Shown here one piece after another: positions 1 through 8,020 of a stretch of DNA of 51,903 bases. Both the position numbers and the translations under genes were made by a program. The notes under the pieces were generated by a model. It saw only the letters and a list, made by a program, of their open reading frames with translations. It searched no databases and was not told the DNA's origin. Each line of letters begins with the position of its first letter. Position 1 is the first letter of the stretch. This DNA is from Bacteroidota bacterium (lineage in GTDB: Bacteria; Bacteroidota; Bacteroidia; Bacteroidales; B18-G4): contig JAHJRE010000088.1 in NCBI GenBank assembly GCA_018831055.1, forward strand, positions 1 to 51,903. The letters run 5' to 3'.

Positions 1-1
1 C

Positions 2-712
2 TCCGACCTAAGCTACCTCGGTGAAGCTGAAAAGGTAACCATCGACAAGGAAAACACAACCATCGTCAGCGGTAAAGGTAAAAAAGAAGATATCGAAGGC
101 AGGGTAAAACAAATTAAAGCCCAGATTGAAGTCACTACCTCCGACTACGATAAGGAAAAACTTCAGGAAAGACTTGCTAAACTTGCCGGTGGTGTTGCCG
201 TTATCTACGTTGGAGCTGCCAGTGAAGTCGAAATGAAGGAAAAGAAAGACAGGTTCGATGACGCCCTCAACGCAACTCGCGCAGCCATTGAAGAAGGTAT
301 TATCCCCGGTGGCGGTGTTGCTTACCTGAGAGCCGTTCCTGAACTCGACAACATTGAGACAGAAAACGAAGACGAAGAAATCGGTATCGCAATTATTAAA
401 AGAGCTCTGGAAGAACCTATGCGCCAAATAGTGGAAAATGCCGGACTCGAAGGCTCCGTCATTGTTCAGAAAGTCAGGGAAGGTAAAGACGACTTCGGCT
501 TTAACGCCAGAACCGAAGAATATGAATACCTCTTCGAATCCGGTGTGATCGACCCAACCAAAGTTGCCCGCGTTGCCCTGGAAAACGCAGCTTCTATTGC
601 AGGTATGTTACTTACTACCGAATGTGTACTCGCCGACCATAAAGAAGAAAAGGAAAGCGGTGGTATGCCCGGTGGCCCCGGAATGGGCGGCGGAATGCCA
701 GGAATGTATTAA
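2..712 (+). CDS. groEL: Chaperonin GroEL, C-terminal part (5' end outside window)
   Basis: This is the last 236 residues of the 60-kDa chaperonin, the ATP-driven protein-folding ring of the cytoplasm. The reading frame is open from the first bases of the window, so the start and the N-terminal half lie upstream. The visible part covers the end of the apical domain, the returning intermediate domain (the [10 protein letters not shown] stretch near 200) and the C-terminal equatorial domain with the conserved [10 protein letters not shown] nucleotide-binding loop. It ends in the typical Gly-Met-rich tail ([17 protein letters not shown]), so the 3' end is intact. groES would be expected upstream, outside the window. 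A strong hairpin terminator follows 20 bases downstream. Confidence 0.98.
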   Translation, partial: SDLSYLGEAEKVTIDKENTTIVSGKGKKEDIEGRVKQIKAQIEVTTSDYDKEKLQERLAKLAGGVAVIYVGAASEVEMKEKKDRFDDALNATRAAIEEGIIPGGGVAYLRAVPELDNIETENEDEEIGIAIIKRALEEPMRQIVENAGLEGSVIVQKVREGKDDFGFNARTEEYEYLFESGVIDPTKVARVALENAASIAGMLLTTECVLADHKEEKESGGMPGGPGMGGGMPGMY

Positions 713-731
713 AATACATTAAACCATTACT

Positions 732-762
732 AAAAAACCCCTCTTCATTCGAGGGGTTTTTT
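732..762 (+). terminator. Rho-independent terminator of groEL
   Basis: Perfect 12-bp hairpin: an A-run plus CCCCTC at 732-743, a 7-base loop, then GAGGGG and six T at 751-762. It sits 20 bases after the groEL stop codon. Confidence 0.95.
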
Positions 763-771
763 ATTTATCCT

Positions 772-779
772 TAAATTTG
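772..779 (+). promoter_or_regulatory. -7 promoter element for the DUF4468 gene
   Basis: TAAATTTG matches the Bacteroidota -7 consensus TAnnTTTG exactly. It is 32 bases before the ATG at 812 and directly follows the groEL terminator. No clear -33 TTTG is visible because the terminator T-run occupies that place. Confidence 0.6.
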
Positions 780-811
780 TAATCAGATTATTGTTTAATG
801 CCAAAACAAAC

Positions 812-1393
812 ATGACAATGACAAAATTAAAGCTTAACACAATTCTTATCCTGTTTGCCATGTTACCGGCTTTACAACTTTTCTCCCAACAAGACAGCAT
901 CCCACCTCCCACTCCTGCTAATATTCCGATTGATGAAGCAAGCGGACTGATCGTTTATCAGGAAGTGGTCTCAGAACCCGGTACCAAATCTGTTCTGTTT
1001 AACCGGGCCAGTGAATGGCTGCACCAGTTCTTTGCCAATCCTGTCCATGTTACCAAAGTAAGAGACGCATCCAGCGGTATTATCAAAGGCCGGCATCAGT
1101 TCGAATTATTCAGAACCGATAAAGACGGAAATAAAATCCATGCCGGTATGGTCCTGTATTCCTTTAAAATAGAGGCCCGGGACGAACGATACCGCTATAC
1201 GGTCGATGAACTGCTCCTGCGCCAGCAATCACGATATCCTATCGAAAAATGGCTCGATAAAAATGACCCAAATTATAATCCCCAATGGGAGGAATACCTG
1301 CAGCAAATCGATAATTACGTTAGAAATGTTTTCGCTGCAAGCCTTAAAGAAGCCATGAAACCTAAAAAAGAATACCAGGAAGAAGAATGGTAA
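812..1393 (+). CDS. Secreted DUF4468 domain protein
   Basis: A protein of about 193 residues with an N-terminal signal peptide: a lysine-containing start, a hydrophobic core LNTILILFAMLPALQLF, and a probable cut before QQDS. The mature part matches the DUF4468 pattern: an early strand GLIVYQEVV, then LFNRASEWLHQFF, then a strand-rich core ending around YRYTVDEL. DUF4468 has a TBP-like fold and is common in exported Bacteroidota proteins; no biochemical role is established. A TTG at 791 would extend the frame by seven codons but falls too close to the promoter, so the ATG at 812 is preferred (ATG at 818 is also possible). The gene appears monocistronic. Confidence 0.8.
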   Translation: MTMTKLKLNTILILFAMLPALQLFSQQDSIPPPTPANIPIDEASGLIVYQEVVSEPGTKSVLFNRASEWLHQFFANPVHVTKVRDASSGIIKGRHQFELFRTDKDGNKIHAGMVLYSFKIEARDERYRYTVDELLLRQQSRYPIEKWLDKNDPNYNPQWEEYLQQIDNYVRNVFAASLKEAMKPKKEYQEEEW

Positions 1394-1538
1394 TACTTCA
1401 CCTTACTCAGTTAAACAGAATAAGCAGGCAATCATTTTCTAATTTATTCATTCTACGATTATTTAATCATAGCAGTTTTTTTATAAACATTATTCGTGTT
1501 TAATTGTTTATCTTTTTGATTAAACAAAAAAGTACAAA

Positions 1539-2864
1539 ATGCAAAGAGTACAAGTCATAAAAGGTTTCTCAAAATTATTCAAAGAAGACAAACTGAAGCA
1601 GGTTACAAGCTATTTTGAAAATCCGGGAGAGGCTGAACAAATCCTGAAGTCATTCTGGCATCAGAACCCCTCTGTTCAAAACCTCCTGGACGAATTCAGC
1701 GAAAACAGTATCTCTAATTTCAACTTCCCCTATGGCATAGCACCGAATTTTCTGATCAACGATACCTTATACCTTATTCCCATGGTGATCGAGGAAAGTT
1801 CTGTGGTTGCTGCAGCAGCAAGCAGTGCCAAATTCTGGGCCGAGCATGGAGGGTTTCATGCCAAAGTTATCGCAGTTAAGAAAATAGGACAAGTGCATTT
1901 TATCTGGGAAGGTAATAAAGAAAAACTGATTGCAGCTATGCCTCGGTTACGTGAAGAAATGATTAAAGGAACGAGGCACCTCACAGCCAATATGGAAAAG
2001 CGTGGCGGAGGGATCCTGGATATTGATTTGGTGGATATGACCCATGAAATTGATAACTATTACCAGATCAAAGCATCTTTCAATACCGTGGATTCCATGG
2101 GTGCCAATTTCATCAATACCATCCTGGAAGAATTTGCCGGTATCCTGACAAGATTTATCGCCCGTCAGGACAACTTCGAAAGCCACGAAAAGTATTGCGA
2201 AATTATCATGTCGATACTCTCAAATTATACTCCTGAATGTCTGGTAAAGACATATGTGGAATGCGAGATCGACGCCTTTAAGAACTGCGACGAAAACCTC
2301 AGCGCCGAGCGTTTTGCCTGGAAGTTTGAAAAAGCAGTGCAAATCGCCCATGCCGACGTGCATCGGGCAACAACTCACAACAAAGGTGTTTTTAACGGTA
2401 TAGACGCAGTAATCCTGGCCACGGGAAATGATTTCAGGGCCATTGAAGCCGGAGGTCATACTTATGCGGCCAGAAACGGAAAATACGCGAGCCTCACTGA
2501 CATCAAAATAGAAAATAACCGTTTTCACTACAGCCTTACAATCCCCATGGCATTAGGAACTGTTGGCGGCTTAACAGGACTCCATCCCCTTGCCAAATTT
2601 TCATTGGGCTTGCTGAATAACCCGGATGCCGAACAGCTTATGATGATCGCGGCATCCGTGGGTCTGGCCAATAACTTTGGTGCCGTCAAATCTCTTATAA
2701 CCAAAGGCATTCAAATTGGCCATATGCGCATGCACTTATATAATATCCTGAACCATATAGGTGTTTCACCGCAGGAAAAAAACAAGGCAGTTGAGTATTT
2801 TAAAGATAAAAAGGTATCTTTCAGTTCTGTAAATGAATTGATCGCAAATCTGAGATCTAATTAA
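1539..2864 (+). CDS. Hydroxymethylglutaryl-CoA reductase
   Basis: Reduces HMG-CoA to mevalonate, the committed step of the mevalonate route to isoprenoids. The sequence matches class II bacterial reductases: EESSVVAAAASSAKFW (85-100) in the substrate site, then the catalytic block HNKGVFNGIDAVILATGND with Lys282, Asn286 and Asp298 spaced exactly as Lys267/Asn271/Asp283 of the Pseudomonas mevalonii enzyme, the RAIEAGGH motif, and the C-terminal flap GHMRMH with the catalytic His395. The 441-residue length is normal. It is the first gene of a compact mevalonate operon, 11 bases ahead of the GHMP kinase. HMG-CoA synthase is not in this window. Confidence 0.96.
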   Translation: MQRVQVIKGFSKLFKEDKLKQVTSYFENPGEAEQILKSFWHQNPSVQNLLDEFSENSISNFNFPYGIAPNFLINDTLYLIPMVIEESSVVAAAASSAKFWAEHGGFHAKVIAVKKIGQVHFIWEGNKEKLIAAMPRLREEMIKGTRHLTANMEKRGGGILDIDLVDMTHEIDNYYQIKASFNTVDSMGANFINTILEEFAGILTRFIARQDNFESHEKYCEIIMSILSNYTPECLVKTYVECEIDAFKNCDENLSAERFAWKFEKAVQIAHADVHRATTHNKGVFNGIDAVILATGNDFRAIEAGGHTYAARNGKYASLTDIKIENNRFHYSLTIPMALGTVGGLTGLHPLAKFSLGLLNNPDAEQLMMIAASVGLANNFGAVKSLITKGIQIGHMRMHLYNILNHIGVSPQEKNKAVEYFKDKKVSFSSVNELIANLRSN

Positions 2865-2875
2865 TTCCTATCGTT

Positions 2876-3817
2876 TTGAAGAATATCACCCTACATTCCA
2901 ACGGGAAACTGCTGCTCAGCGGTGAATACCTCGTGATGCAGGGTGCTCTTGCCCTTGCCCTGCCTCTCATTAAAGGTCAATCCCTGAATATCAGCCCGGT
3001 ACATGGGAACAGACTTCTATGGGAAAGCACAGATACTGAAGGAATATGGTTTTCCTGCGAAATTAACCTGAACTCATGGGACATTATTTCCACATCAGAT
3101 CCCTTAAAAGCATCTAAACTCATTGAAATAATCAGGATGGCAGCCATTCTGAATCCCCGTTTTCTGATCCACGATCAAGGATATAAGGTACAAAGTAATC
3201 TGGAGTTTTCGAAAGAATGGGGATGGGGTAGTAGTTCTACACTATATACCAACATTGCAAATTGGGCAGAAATTGATCCTTTCACCCTATATTTTGCTTT
3301 GGAAAACGGTTCAGGTTATGATATTGCCTGCGCTCATGCAAAACAGGCAGTTTTATATCAACTTAGAGGAAAAGACCCTGTATACCAGGAAATTGACTTC
3401 AACCCTCCTTTCCGGGCTAATTTAGCTTTCATCTATTCCGGAAAAAAACAGGATACCAGAACAAGTATCCTTGAATTTAGGTCAGAAATTAGCAAACATA
3501 CTACTGAATCCGAACAGATTACCCAGATTACCAAAGAAATAGCAGATAGCCGTAAACTCAACGATTTTCTCTATTTCCTCAAAGAACATGAAAAGATCAT
3601 CAGCTCCCTCCTGGGAATGAAAATGATACAGGAAGCAGAGTTTGGAGATTTTGAAGGTATCACCAAATCACTGGGCGCCTGGGGAGGTGATTTTCTTTTG
3701 GCTGCCAGTAACAATGGCATTGAATATATCCGGCAGTACTTCCAAAATAAAGGACTGAATATAATTTACGGATTTGACCAAATCATCAGACATGATGGGA
3801 GCAATAATGCAAAATAA
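2876..3817 (+). CDS. GYDIA-family GHMP kinase (probable mevalonate-pathway kinase)
   Basis: A 313-residue kinase of the GHMP superfamily. Seen: N-terminal GKLLLSGEYLVMQGA (10-24), the phosphate-binding motif WGWGSSST (115-122), the family signature GSGYDIA (145-151) whose Asp fits the catalytic base position, and a late GAWGGDFLL motif. The GYDIA family lies beside mevalonate genes in other Bacteroidota. Since a separate mevalonate kinase and a diphosphomevalonate decarboxylase follow in the same operon, phosphomevalonate kinase is the likely missing activity; that is inference. The start is TTG at 2876: the next ATG falls inside the conserved N-terminal motif. It overlaps the decarboxylase start by 11 bases. 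Confidence 0.85.
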   Translation: MKNITLHSNGKLLLSGEYLVMQGALALALPLIKGQSLNISPVHGNRLLWESTDTEGIWFSCEINLNSWDIISTSDPLKASKLIEIIRMAAILNPRFLIHDQGYKVQSNLEFSKEWGWGSSSTLYTNIANWAEIDPFTLYFALENGSGYDIACAHAKQAVLYQLRGKDPVYQEIDFNPPFRANLAFIYSGKKQDTRTSILEFRSEISKHTTESEQITQITKEIADSRKLNDFLYFLKEHEKIISSLLGMKMIQEAEFGDFEGITKSLGAWGGDFLLAASNNGIEYIRQYFQNKGLNIIYGFDQIIRHDGSNNAK

Positions 3818-4862
3818 CAATCGTCTTGAGGGAACCATTTCCTGGAGAAGCCCATCGAATATAGCCCTGATCAAATACTGGGGGAAATTCGACGGGCAGA
3901 TCCCAGCCAACCCTTCCCTTAGCATGACACTGAAGAATGCCTATACGGAAACCGTTTTGCAATATCAGCCGGCCAATACTAACTCTCCTGAAATCCTTGT
4001 TGATGGTAATCAATCTGAGAAATTCACGACCCGGATACAGAATTATTTTGAAAAGCTCCAGAAACATTTCCCGGAGATAGGATCTTTTTCATTCAGGATA
4101 AAAACTCACAACACTTTCCCACATTCAGCGGGCATTGCATCCTCGGCATCCGGATTCAGCGCCCTGGCTTTATGCCTGCTCACGTGGCACGAAAACATCC
4201 GTGGTAATAATTACGATGATTTTTTCAGGATGGCATCCGATTTGGCCCGTCAAGGTTCAGGAAGTGCCTCACGGTCGGTTTACGGTGGAATGACGGTCTG
4301 GGGGAACCATCCCGATGTTGCGGGTTCATCAGATTACTTTGCCATTCCCGTTCCTGTGAAAGTTCATCCCCTGTTCGCCGACCTGAAAGATACCATATTA
4401 ATTGTCGATTCAGGTGAAAAACAGGTTTCAAGTTCCATGGGACATGCATCCATGACCGGTCATCCCTTTGCAGAAGCCCGCTACAGACAGGCTAATGCTA
4501 ACCTCTCTTCCATCCTGAAGGCTATTACAACCGGAAACTGGCAGGTTTTCCAGGATATCACCGAAAATGAGGCATTGACTTTGCATTCCCTCATGATGTC
4601 AGCCCAGAATGGTTATACCCTGCTTAAACCGGATACTTTAAATATTTTGCAGGAAATAAAGAAAATACGGGAACAAAGGCAATTAAATGTTTGTTTTACC
4701 CTAGACGCCGGGCCAAATGTGCATTTAATCTACCCTGCTTCAGAATCGGATGCAATAAAGCCATGGATTGAAAAAACACTTCCTGGATATTGTGAAAACC
4801 ATCACAGGATTGAGGATGAAACCGGTAACGGACCTGTACTGTTAAAAAACGAAAAACGATGA
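3807..4862 (+). CDS. mvaD: Diphosphomevalonate decarboxylase
   Basis: Converts mevalonate 5-diphosphate to isopentenyl diphosphate with ATP. Seen: SPSNIALIKYWGK near residues 15-27, the NPSLSMTL strand, the ATP-binding loop SAGIASSASGFSAL, RQGSGSASRS, and TLDAGPNVH with the catalytic Asp300. All are hallmarks of the family; length 351 is normal. The start was set at ATG 3807, which has GGGAG five bases upstream and overlaps the end of the preceding kinase by 11 bases; ATG 3792 and TTG 3774 would add only a few unconserved residues. The stop overlaps the ATG of the next kinase (ATGA), so translation is probably coupled. Confidence 0.96.
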   Translation: MQNNNRLEGTISWRSPSNIALIKYWGKFDGQIPANPSLSMTLKNAYTETVLQYQPANTNSPEILVDGNQSEKFTTRIQNYFEKLQKHFPEIGSFSFRIKTHNTFPHSAGIASSASGFSALALCLLTWHENIRGNNYDDFFRMASDLARQGSGSASRSVYGGMTVWGNHPDVAGSSDYFAIPVPVKVHPLFADLKDTILIVDSGEKQVSSSMGHASMTGHPFAEARYRQANANLSSILKAITTGNWQVFQDITENEALTLHSLMMSAQNGYTLLKPDTLNILQEIKKIREQRQLNVCFTLDAGPNVHLIYPASESDAIKPWIEKTLPGYCENHHRIEDETGNGPVLLKNEKR

Positions 4863-5857
4863 AGAACATTAGCAGCAAATTTTATGCAAAGATATTGCTG
4901 TTCGGAGAGTACAGTGTCATTTGCGATTCTATGGGATTAACCATCCCCTACGCTCATTTCGAGGGGACATTCAGCTTTATTAACCAGGATTCCAATAAAA
5001 ACTATGATGAGGCCATCCGCTCCAACCGCCACTTGAAAAAATATGCTGACCATCTTGCACTATTACGACTCGAAGGCGAATATTTTTCAGGAATGGATCT
5101 CGAACAGCTTTTCCGGGATATTGATGCAGGACTATACTTTCGTTCAAACATTCCACAAGGCTATGGCATTGGTAGCTCAGGAGCCCTTGTAGCAGCTATC
5201 TATGAACGCTATGGCAACAGTGGTTTAAACCCTGGTCAGCCTATTGGCCCGGAGAAAACAAACGATCTTAAGAAAACATTTGCCCTTATGGAATCCTATT
5301 TCCATGGAACCAGTTCCGGCCTCGACCCACTGCTTTGTTTTCTTCAGCGACCCTTGCTTATCCGAAATAAAACCGATATCCAGTTTGTGAATATCCCTCC
5401 TAACCAGTTTTCCCGACAAGGTGCCATATTCCTCCTGGATTCAGGTAAACCAGGAAAAACCCAGCCCCTGGTGAAGCATTTTATGAATCAGTGCAAAGTC
5501 ACTGCTTTCAACGACAGAATTCAATCGGAACTGATACCCCTCAACGATCAATGCATCACATCCCTGCTTAAGGCTGATACGGAGGTGTTTACAGATAGTC
5601 TGCAAAAACTATCGGCGTTCCAGCTACATAATTTTTCGGCCATGATCCCTGCCCATTTCCGGAATATTTGGGAAGATGGCCTTAATCATGGGAAATTCTC
5701 GATGAAACTATGCGGTTCAGGAGGTGGCGGTTTTATGCTGGCTTTTGCCAATCATTACGAGTCTGCTGTTGCTGACCTGCAACATCGTGGTTTGGAATTT
5801 ATTACAGTATATAAAAATTCTGCCGGTGTTAAGGCTCCTTCCTTTATATTTGTATAA
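4859..5857 (+). CDS. Mevalonate kinase
   Basis: GHMP-family kinase of 332 residues, expected to phosphorylate mevalonate at the start of the lower mevalonate pathway. Seen: AKILLFGEYSV (10-20), the ATP loop GYGIGSSGAL (101-110), TSSGLDPLL (151-159) with the catalytic Asp156, and the C-terminal LCGSGGGGFML (284-294). Its first ATG overlaps the decarboxylase stop as ATGA. The assignment as mevalonate rather than phosphomevalonate kinase follows from similarity to Bacteroidota mevalonate kinases and the SSGLDP motif; the specificities of this protein and the GYDIA kinase could in principle be swapped. Confidence 0.88.
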   Translation: MKNISSKFYAKILLFGEYSVICDSMGLTIPYAHFEGTFSFINQDSNKNYDEAIRSNRHLKKYADHLALLRLEGEYFSGMDLEQLFRDIDAGLYFRSNIPQGYGIGSSGALVAAIYERYGNSGLNPGQPIGPEKTNDLKKTFALMESYFHGTSSGLDPLLCFLQRPLLIRNKTDIQFVNIPPNQFSRQGAIFLLDSGKPGKTQPLVKHFMNQCKVTAFNDRIQSELIPLNDQCITSLLKADTEVFTDSLQKLSAFQLHNFSAMIPAHFRNIWEDGLNHGKFSMKLCGSGGGGFMLAFANHYESAVADLQHRGLEFITVYKNSAGVKAPSFIFV

Positions 5858-5874
5858 AGATAATCTCTGAATAC

Positions 5875-7506
5875 ATGAAGAATTACTTTTCTGTTTCTGG
5901 TCATATCATAGATGTTGTGACCGGAAGGATCTTTGACGGTACCGTTTTTGCAGAGAATGGCAGGATAATAAGAATTGAGGAAACCTCAAATGTCCCGGAT
6001 CAATATATTATACCAGGACTGATTGATGCCCACATACACATCGAAAGTTCCATGCTCGTTCCCTCCGAATTTGCCAGGATTGCCGTTACGCACGGAACCG
6101 TTGCCACGGTGTCGGATCCTCATGAAATTGCCAATGTATTGGGTATCCCCGGAATCATGTTCATGATAGAAAACGGCAAGAAAACACCTTTCAAATTCTT
6201 TTTCGGTGCTTCCTCATGCGTGCCTGCCACCGGTTTTGAATCCTCCGGTGCAATCCTTGGGCCTGATGAAGTCAGGAAACTCCTGGAAATGCCCGAAATC
6301 CACTATCTTTCCGAAATGATGAATTATCCCGGAGTTATTTCCCAGGATGCTGAGGTAATGAACAAAATCAACATTGCCCATGGACTGGATAAACCGGTCG
6401 ACGGCCATGCCCCCGGCCTCATGGGCGAGGATGCACGAAAATACATTGCAGCAGGGATAAGCACTGACCATGAATGTTATATGATCGAAGAGGCACGGGA
6501 GAAGGTGGCTTTGGGCATGAAAATTCTCATCAGGGAAGGTAGTGCTGCCAAGAATTTCAATGAGCTTATACCCTTGCTGGCTGAAAATCCTGAAATGGTG
6601 ATGTTCTGCTCTGACGACCGCCACCCCGATGACCTTGTTAAAGAACACATAAACAGCCATGTTAAAAGGGCATTGAACATGGGTTACAACCCTATTGACG
6701 TTTTAAGAGCCGCATCCCTCAACCCTGTTAAACATTATAAACTCGATGCAGGATTGCTCCAACCCGGAGATCCCGCCGATTTTATCGTGGTCGATAACCT
6801 GCAGGAATTCAATATCCTGAAAACCTATATCAATGGCGAAAAAGTATCAGAAAATGGGGTATCACTCTTAACATCTATACAAACAGAACCGATCAACAAT
6901 TTTAATGCTCAAAGGATTAAAACGGAGGATTTTCAACTGCAAGCTACCGGTGACCATATCCGCGTGATCCAAGCAATCGATGGTCAGCTTATAACTGGCA
7001 GCCTCGAGTCCAAAGCAATACGTAATGGAGATTTTGCTGAAAGTAGTCCTATGGATGACATCCTGAAAATTGCCGTTATTAACCGTTATGATCCTGCCAT
7101 ACCAGCTATCGGATTTATCAAAGGATTTGGACTTAAAGAAGGTGCTATCGCATCCTCAGTGGCACACGACAGCCATAATATCATCGTTACCGGAGCTACT
7201 GATGAAGCCATGGCTGAAGCCGCCAACCTTTTAATAGAGCACAAAGGAGGTATTGCTGCCATTGGAAAGGATTTCAAGCATATACTTCCCCTTCCTGTCG
7301 CAGGACTGATGTCTGATAAGGATGGATACCAGGTCGCCAGTGATTACGAATTGGCCGATAAACAGGCAAAAAAACTCGGATCTGAACTACATGCTCCATA
7401 TATGACTCTGTCTTTTATGGCTCTCCTGGTTATTCCACAATTAAAACTCAGTGATAAAGGACTTTTTGATGCGAAAAACTTCCGTTTTACCAAAATTTTT
7501 TCTTAG
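5875..7506 (+). CDS. ade: Adenine deaminase
   Basis: Amidohydrolase that converts adenine to hypoxanthine and ammonia in purine salvage. The N-terminal part holds the metal-binding DAHIHIESSM (51-60), then the characteristic THGTVATVSDPHEIANVLG, a DGHAPG motif, STDHE, and CSDDRHPDDL, all typical of the AdeC/Ade family. The C-terminal adenine-deaminase domain contains GFGL and HDSHNIIVTG. Length 543 is close to the usual 550-590. It starts 17 bases after mevalonate kinase on the same strand and is probably the last gene of that operon, although it has no metabolic link to it. Confidence 0.96.
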   Translation: MKNYFSVSGHIIDVVTGRIFDGTVFAENGRIIRIEETSNVPDQYIIPGLIDAHIHIESSMLVPSEFARIAVTHGTVATVSDPHEIANVLGIPGIMFMIENGKKTPFKFFFGASSCVPATGFESSGAILGPDEVRKLLEMPEIHYLSEMMNYPGVISQDAEVMNKINIAHGLDKPVDGHAPGLMGEDARKYIAAGISTDHECYMIEEAREKVALGMKILIREGSAAKNFNELIPLLAENPEMVMFCSDDRHPDDLVKEHINSHVKRALNMGYNPIDVLRAASLNPVKHYKLDAGLLQPGDPADFIVVDNLQEFNILKTYINGEKVSENGVSLLTSIQTEPINNFNAQRIKTEDFQLQATGDHIRVIQAIDGQLITGSLESKAIRNGDFAESSPMDDILKIAVINRYDPAIPAIGFIKGFGLKEGAIASSVAHDSHNIIVTGATDEAMAEAANLLIEHKGGIAAIGKDFKHILPLPVAGLMSDKDGYQVASDYELADKQAKKLGSELHAPYMTLSFMALLVIPQLKLSDKGLFDAKNFRFTKIFS

Positions 7507-7531
7507 CTGAGGTGAGATATTTATATATTTA

Positions 7532-7563
7532 TTTGCCATTTATATCATTTTTATATATTTTTG
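7532..7563 (+). promoter_or_regulatory. Bacteroidota-type promoter of the ArsR gene
   Basis: TTTG at 7532-7535 and TATTTTTG at 7556-7563, separated by 20 bases, fit the TTTG-N(19-21)-TAnnTTTG promoter consensus. The start codon at 7579 follows closely, giving a very short leader. Confidence 0.75.
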
Positions 7564-7578
7564 CAAAAATGTTTGGTT

Positions 7579-7878
7579 ATGGGAAAATTAAAATTAGAAA
7601 TCACAAAACTGGAAAGTGCAGCCAGTAAATTACGGGCTATAGCACATCCGATGAGAATTGCCATCATTGAGCTTTTGAACAATGGTGCGAAAATGAGCGT
7701 TACGGAAATCTATAAAAAACTCAACATTGAGCAGGCTTCTGCCTCACATCATCTGAATATCCTTAAAAATAAAGGTGTTCTGGAATCAAAAAGGGATGGA
7801 AAGAAAATCTTTTACTCCCTTAAGAGTCAGACTTTAAAGGAGATCATTGATTGCATTAACAGGTGCAATGAAGAATAG
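7579..7878 (+). CDS. ArsR/SmtB-type winged-helix transcriptional regulator
   Basis: A 99-residue regulator with a winged helix-turn-helix: LRAIAHPMRIAIIELL (helix 1-2), SVTEIYKKLNIEQASASHHLN (recognition helix), and the wing KRDGKKIFYSL. The ELCVCDL-type metal site in helix 3 of classical ArsR is absent, and the only cysteines are near the C-terminus (CINRC), so it is either not metal-sensing or uses another site. ATG 7579 is chosen over TTG 7561 because the -7 promoter element overlaps the latter. It stands alone, followed by its own terminator, with no obvious target gene next to it. Confidence 0.88.
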   Translation: MGKLKLEITKLESAASKLRAIAHPMRIAIIELLNNGAKMSVTEIYKKLNIEQASASHHLNILKNKGVLESKRDGKKIFYSLKSQTLKEIIDCINRCNEE

Positions 7879-7997
7879 AAAGTAATAACTTTCTGTTGCT
7901 CTTCTTTATCAAACTTGCCAAATTTGTTTTTTCGATTTTCAGGATAATGTTATTTAATAATTTCATTATCCTTATAATGTTTAAGCAATTCACAACT

Positions 7998-8020
7998 AAG
8001 ACCCTTTGGGTCTTTTTTTT
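7998..8020 (+). terminator. Rho-independent terminator between convergent genes
   Basis: Stem AAGACCC (7998-8004) and GGGTCTT (8008-8014) with a TTT loop and a following T-run. It ends ArsR transcription; the converging Ig-like gene has its stop codon at 8019-8021. Confidence 0.85.
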
